A stretch of DNA of 17,145 nt from the NCBI GenBank assembly GCA_004552965.1, contig SFMU01000042.1, forward strand, positions 1 through 17,145. Direction: 5' to 3'. Made by a program: the position numbers and the translations under genes. Positions 14,787 through 17,145 of the stretch are shown here, in pieces. The stretch is from Bacteroidales bacterium (GTDB lineage Bacteria > Bacteroidota > Bacteroidia > Bacteroidales > UBA932). Within the stretch, counting starts at the first letter, position 1. Each line of letters opens with the position of its first letter. The notes beneath the pieces were generated by a model. That model had not been told where the DNA came from and did no database searches. It worked only from the letters and a program-made list of their open reading frames with translations.

Positions 14787-16199
14787 ATGAAGTTTGATTT
14801 GAATGAGACGATTGTCGCCCCTGCGACTTTGCCCGGCACCGGTGCGATCACGGTCATAAGGATGTCCGGCCCAGACTCCTTTGCGGTTGCCGACAGGGTG
14901 GTTAAACTTGCCTCCGGCACGATAGGAACATCGGCCGCCAATTCGATCCGGTTCGGTACCGCCTGCTATCCGGGAGGAGAACCGCTAGATGAGGTGCTTG
15001 TGAGTGTGTTCAGGAGTCCGCATTCCTACACCGGCGAGGATTCGGTCGAGATTTCCTGCCATGCTTCAAAGTTCATCGCAGAGGAACTTGTGCTCCAATT
15101 GTGCAATGCGGGAGCACGGACTGCCGAACCGGGTGAATTCACCAGAAGGGCATATGTCAATGGCAAGATGGATCTTGCTCAGGCCGAAGCCGTTGCTGAT
15201 ATCATCGCCTCGAGCGGCTCGGCCTCTCTCCGAGTGGCGATGAACCAGCTCAAGGGGGGATATTCGAAAGAACTATCTGCAGTCAGGGAACAACTCCTGG
15301 AGATGACATCCCTGCTGGAACTGGAGCTGGATTTCTCCGAAGAAGATGTGGAATTCGCCGACCGGAGCCGATTGCTCGAACTGCTGGATTCATCACTTGC
15401 GCACATATATTCACTGACTGACACCTTCCGCTACGGGAACGCTCTTCGCAACGGTGTGCCGGTCGCGATTGTCGGAGCAGCAAATTCGGGCAAGAGCACC
15501 CTTCTGAATTCTCTTGTCGGAGAACAGCGCGCCATCGTTTCGGACATCGCAGGCACAACCCGCGACACTGTCGAAGAGATGCTGAATATTGATGGCCATC
15601 TGTTCAGGATCATCGACACTGCCGGACTTCGCGAAACGTCCGATTCGATTGAGAAGATCGGGATCGAAAGGGCATATTCAAAGCTCTCTGAGGCTTCCGT
15701 CGTTCTTGCGATGGTCGATCTTACCAGTTCGGGTCCGGAAATTGAAGATTCGATTTCTGATATTCTCAAAAGAGTCGATTTTTCTTGCCAAAAACTCCTG
15801 ATTCTTGCCAATAAAGTAGACCTTGAGGGCTCTAACAAAAATGTTTCGGTTATAAACAATGTTGTTTCGACGGCTAATAATGAGATTGTTACGCTAAATA
15901 TTTCCGCAAAAGCCGGAATAGGACTCAAAGGACTGAAAGAAGCTCTGGTTGCCACTCAGAATGATTCTCCTGTGAATTCTGGCCAGACAATCGTGACCAA
16001 TCTCAGGCATTACGAAGCCCTTCGCAATGCCTCCTCCGCCCTCGAATCAGTCCGCACTTCCCTCCTCTCCGGCCTCACCCCCGACCTCATCGCCGAAGAC
16101 CTTCGCCAAGCCCTCCACCACCTCTCCGCCATCCTCGGAGAAGTCACCCCCGACGAAGTCCTCGGGAATATTTTCTCGAGGTTCTGTATCGGAAAATAA
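14787..16199 (+). CDS. mnmE: tRNA modification GTPase MnmE
   Basis: MnmE, with MnmG, installs the carboxymethylaminomethyl group at wobble uridine 34 of several tRNAs, using GTP and a folate one-carbon donor. The 470-residue length is normal. The N-terminal folate-binding domain (1-120) shows TIVAPATLPGTGAI and PGEFTRRAYVNGKMDLAQAE. The GTPase domain sits inside the helical domain: P-loop GAANSGKS (230-237), G2 GTTRD (256-260), G3 DTAG (277-280), G4 NKVD (342-345). The C terminus is the conserved FCIGK with catalytic-loop Cys467. Base use is uneven: 15841-15900 has only 19 G+C in 60 bases, whereas 16021-16140 has 61 C and 18 G in 120. The stop codon is followed by what looks like an element edge. 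Divergent from carA. Confidence 0.97.
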   Translation: MKFDLNETIVAPATLPGTGAITVIRMSGPDSFAVADRVVKLASGTIGTSAANSIRFGTACYPGGEPLDEVLVSVFRSPHSYTGEDSVEISCHASKFIAEELVLQLCNAGARTAEPGEFTRRAYVNGKMDLAQAEAVADIIASSGSASLRVAMNQLKGGYSKELSAVREQLLEMTSLLELELDFSEEDVEFADRSRLLELLDSSLAHIYSLTDTFRYGNALRNGVPVAIVGAANSGKSTLLNSLVGEQRAIVSDIAGTTRDTVEEMLNIDGHLFRIIDTAGLRETSDSIEKIGIERAYSKLSEASVVLAMVDLTSSGPEIEDSISDILKRVDFSCQKLLILANKVDLEGSNKNVSVINNVVSTANNEIVTLNISAKAGIGLKGLKEALVATQNDSPVNSGQTIVTNLRHYEALRNASSALESVRTSLLSGLTPDLIAEDLRQALHHLSAILGEVTPDEVLGNIFSRFCIGK

Positions 16200-16248
16200 T
16201 TAACTGATTGATTTACAACAAGTTACAAGCAAATATTCCTAAAAGCTT

Positions 16249-16278
16249 AAAGGTGAGACAGTTCGTGGTCTCACCTTT
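16249..16278 (+). terminator. Perfect 11-bp hairpin after mnmE
   Basis: AAAGGTGAGAC (16249-16259) and GTCTCACCTTT (16268-16278) are exact complements around an 8-nt loop, 49 bp past the mnmE stop. The stem ends in TTT followed by ATTCATTC, and starts with AAA, so it could work in both directions. The T tract is short, so termination strength is uncertain. Confidence 0.65.
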
Positions 16279-16328
16279 ATTCATTCTATTGGCCTGTAAT
16301 GGCATTGAAATGCCCCGATTTGACAGGT

Positions 16329-16350
16329 TTTTTAGCGCATTTTTAGCGCA
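16329..16350. repeat. 11-bp tandem duplication
   Basis: TTTTTAGCGCA occurs twice end to end (16329-16339, 16340-16350). It could be a pair of binding sites for a recombinase or for the downstream HTH protein; no direct evidence. Confidence 0.8.
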
Positions 16351-16390
16351 CCCATCTATGACAGCCTAACGTTCCGAGACGAGAGTGAAA

Positions 16391-16427
16391 GTGGGACACC
16401 ACGGGACACAGTGGGACACCACGGGAC
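16391..16427. repeat. 17-bp direct repeat with 20-bp period
   Basis: GTGGGACACCACGGGAC occurs at 16391-16407 and 16411-16427. Each copy contains a GTGG-GACA-CCAC inverted repeat. The spacing of about two helical turns puts both on one DNA face. It ends 17 bp before the HTH gene start, so an operator bound by that protein or an integrase arm site is plausible. Confidence 0.85.
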
Positions 16428-16444
16428 GAAATTAGGATATATAA

Positions 16445-17145
16445 ATGGGAAAACTTAGGTTCAAAAAACACTGTGAATTCTGCGGTGCAGAGTTCACTGC
16501 GCAGAAATCTTCGACAAGATTCTGCAGCCATATGTGTGCCTCGCGAGCATACAAGGCAAGGAAACGGCAGTTGGTTGAAGACCAGGTCAATGAGAAGTTC
16601 TCGATGGAAGAGGAGAACCGTCGCAAAATCGACCTGAGCAATGTCTATGTGATGACACCGCGTGCTGCGGCCGCTTATCTGGGTGTAGGCAAGACGACTA
16701 TCTATCGTTATCTCTCAAACGGGCAGTTCAAGGCCCTGAGGCTACAGTCCAAGACTCTGATAAGGAAAGAGGATCTTGACAGTCTATTCGTAACCGACAT
16801 CCGGAAGAATTCAGACTCCCCTGTCTCAAGAGGGCGCAAAGAAGTTAAGCTAGACCTGTCTGACTGCTACGATGTCAAGGCTGTGATGGAACTTTTCGGC
16901 ATGTCATATAGTGGTGTATCAGACCTTCTCAAGAAAGCAGGGGTTAAGGAGAAACTGATGTTCGGGCGTAGAATCTATCCAAAAGCTGATGTGGACAAGG
17001 TATATGCTCAGCGACAGGAGGACCCGCATCCTGAGATTACGGAATGGTATTCAACCGCCGAGATAGTTGAAAAGTTCGGTATGACCCCTTCTGCAGTGTA
17101 TTCTATGGCTTTTGACTACGTGGTTCCGAAGAAGATTGTCCAGAG
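16445..17145 (+). CDS. Zinc-finger and multi-HTH excisionase-like DNA-binding protein (incomplete)
   Basis: The frame from ATG 16445 is open to the window edge, giving 233 residues without an end. AGGA at 16434-16437 is a modest ribosome site. Residues 10-31 hold CEFCGAEF and RFCSHMCA, a likely four-cysteine zinc site (Cys10, 13, 27, 31). Three helix-turn-helix segments of the MerR/excisionase type follow: about 69-118 (TPRAAAAYLGVGKTTIYRYL), 142-187 (YDVKAVMELFGMSYSGVSDLL, then GRRIYPKADVDKV) and 202 onward (YSTAEIVEKFGMTPSAVYSM). The first two end in a strand where the residue before the Asp helix resembles the HTH_17 wing (LIRKEDLDSL). In Bacteroidota such proteins commonly sit beside tyrosine recombinases on integrative elements. 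The role as recombination directionality factor or element regulator is inferred; the integrase would lie outside the window. Confidence 0.8.
   Translation, partial: MGKLRFKKHCEFCGAEFTAQKSSTRFCSHMCASRAYKARKRQLVEDQVNEKFSMEEENRRKIDLSNVYVMTPRAAAAYLGVGKTTIYRYLSNGQFKALRLQSKTLIRKEDLDSLFVTDIRKNSDSPVSRGRKEVKLDLSDCYDVKAVMELFGMSYSGVSDLLKKAGVKEKLMFGRRIYPKADVDKVYAQRQEDPHPEITEWYSTAEIVEKFGMTPSAVYSMAFDYVVPKKIVQ

Larger units (their letters stand above)
16200..16444. other. Non-coding junction between mnmE and the HTH gene
   Basis: This 245-bp stretch has no supported gene. It holds the mnmE terminator-like hairpin, a small inverted repeat (GGCAT/ATGCC at 16301-16314), an 11-bp tandem duplication and a 20-bp-period tandem duplication. 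Such a cluster of short repeats next to a conserved gene end fits an attachment or control region, but I see no second copy of the mnmE tail to define an att site. Confidence 0.5.

Noticed and set aside
16231..16240. Possible CTnDOT-type coupling site (GCAAAnnTAC) after mnmE
   Set aside because: The sequence GCAAATATTC differs at a key position and nothing else supports an insertion there.
1..17145. CRISPR array, tRNA or rRNA genes
   Set aside because: No spacer-separated repeats were seen (the 21-bp array has no spacers), and no tRNA cloverleaf or rRNA motifs were recognised by eye.

Overview
The window looks like chromosomal DNA from a Bacteroidales (Bacteroidota) bacterium of moderate G+C content. 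Supporting signs are a Rho factor with a very long disordered insert, an OstA/LptD-type protein divergent from a secreted SPOR-tailed amidase, several TAnnTTTG promoter boxes of the Bacteroides -7 type, few strong Shine-Dalgarno sequences, and a long tandem-HTH protein of the kind found on Bacteroidota mobile elements. I cannot name a genus.

Layout. From 94 to 4500 three genes lie on the minus strand, read right to left: a zinc amidase, dnaA, then pepD 21 bp after dnaA. The 327 bp between the amidase and dnaA is very AT-rich and carries a repeated 15-mer, a hairpin and a palindrome. A 42-bp gap with two facing promoter boxes separates the amidase from the plus-strand lptD-like gene (4543-7449); both genes appear to start with TTG. 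rho follows (7601-9631) with its own promoter and a hairpin at the start of its leader. A strong two-way terminator (9757-9800) ends rho and the convergent carAB operon. carA and carB overlap by 4 bp on the minus strand (14114 to 9817). carA has a roughly 150-nt leader that appears to encode a 27-residue peptide ending just before a terminator hairpin, which resembles an attenuator. Upstream of the carA promoter lies a 13-unit, 21-bp tandem array (14356-14628), then mnmE on the plus strand (14787-16199).

Right end. Just after mnmE come a perfect 11-bp-stem hairpin, two sets of short tandem repeats, and an incomplete gene with a Cys4 zinc-finger-like head and three excisionase-type HTH segments. 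This looks like the edge of an integrated element next to the 3' end of mnmE, although no integrase is visible. The last part of mnmE also changes sharply in base composition.

How the genes relate. Most are housekeeping genes: replication initiation (DnaA), transcription termination (Rho), carbamoyl phosphate synthesis for pyrimidines and arginine (CarAB), tRNA wobble modification (MnmE), envelope assembly and remodelling (LptD-like, amidase) and dipeptide use (PepD). The most noteworthy items are the putative carAB attenuator, the heptad-encoding array, and the putative element boundary at mnmE.
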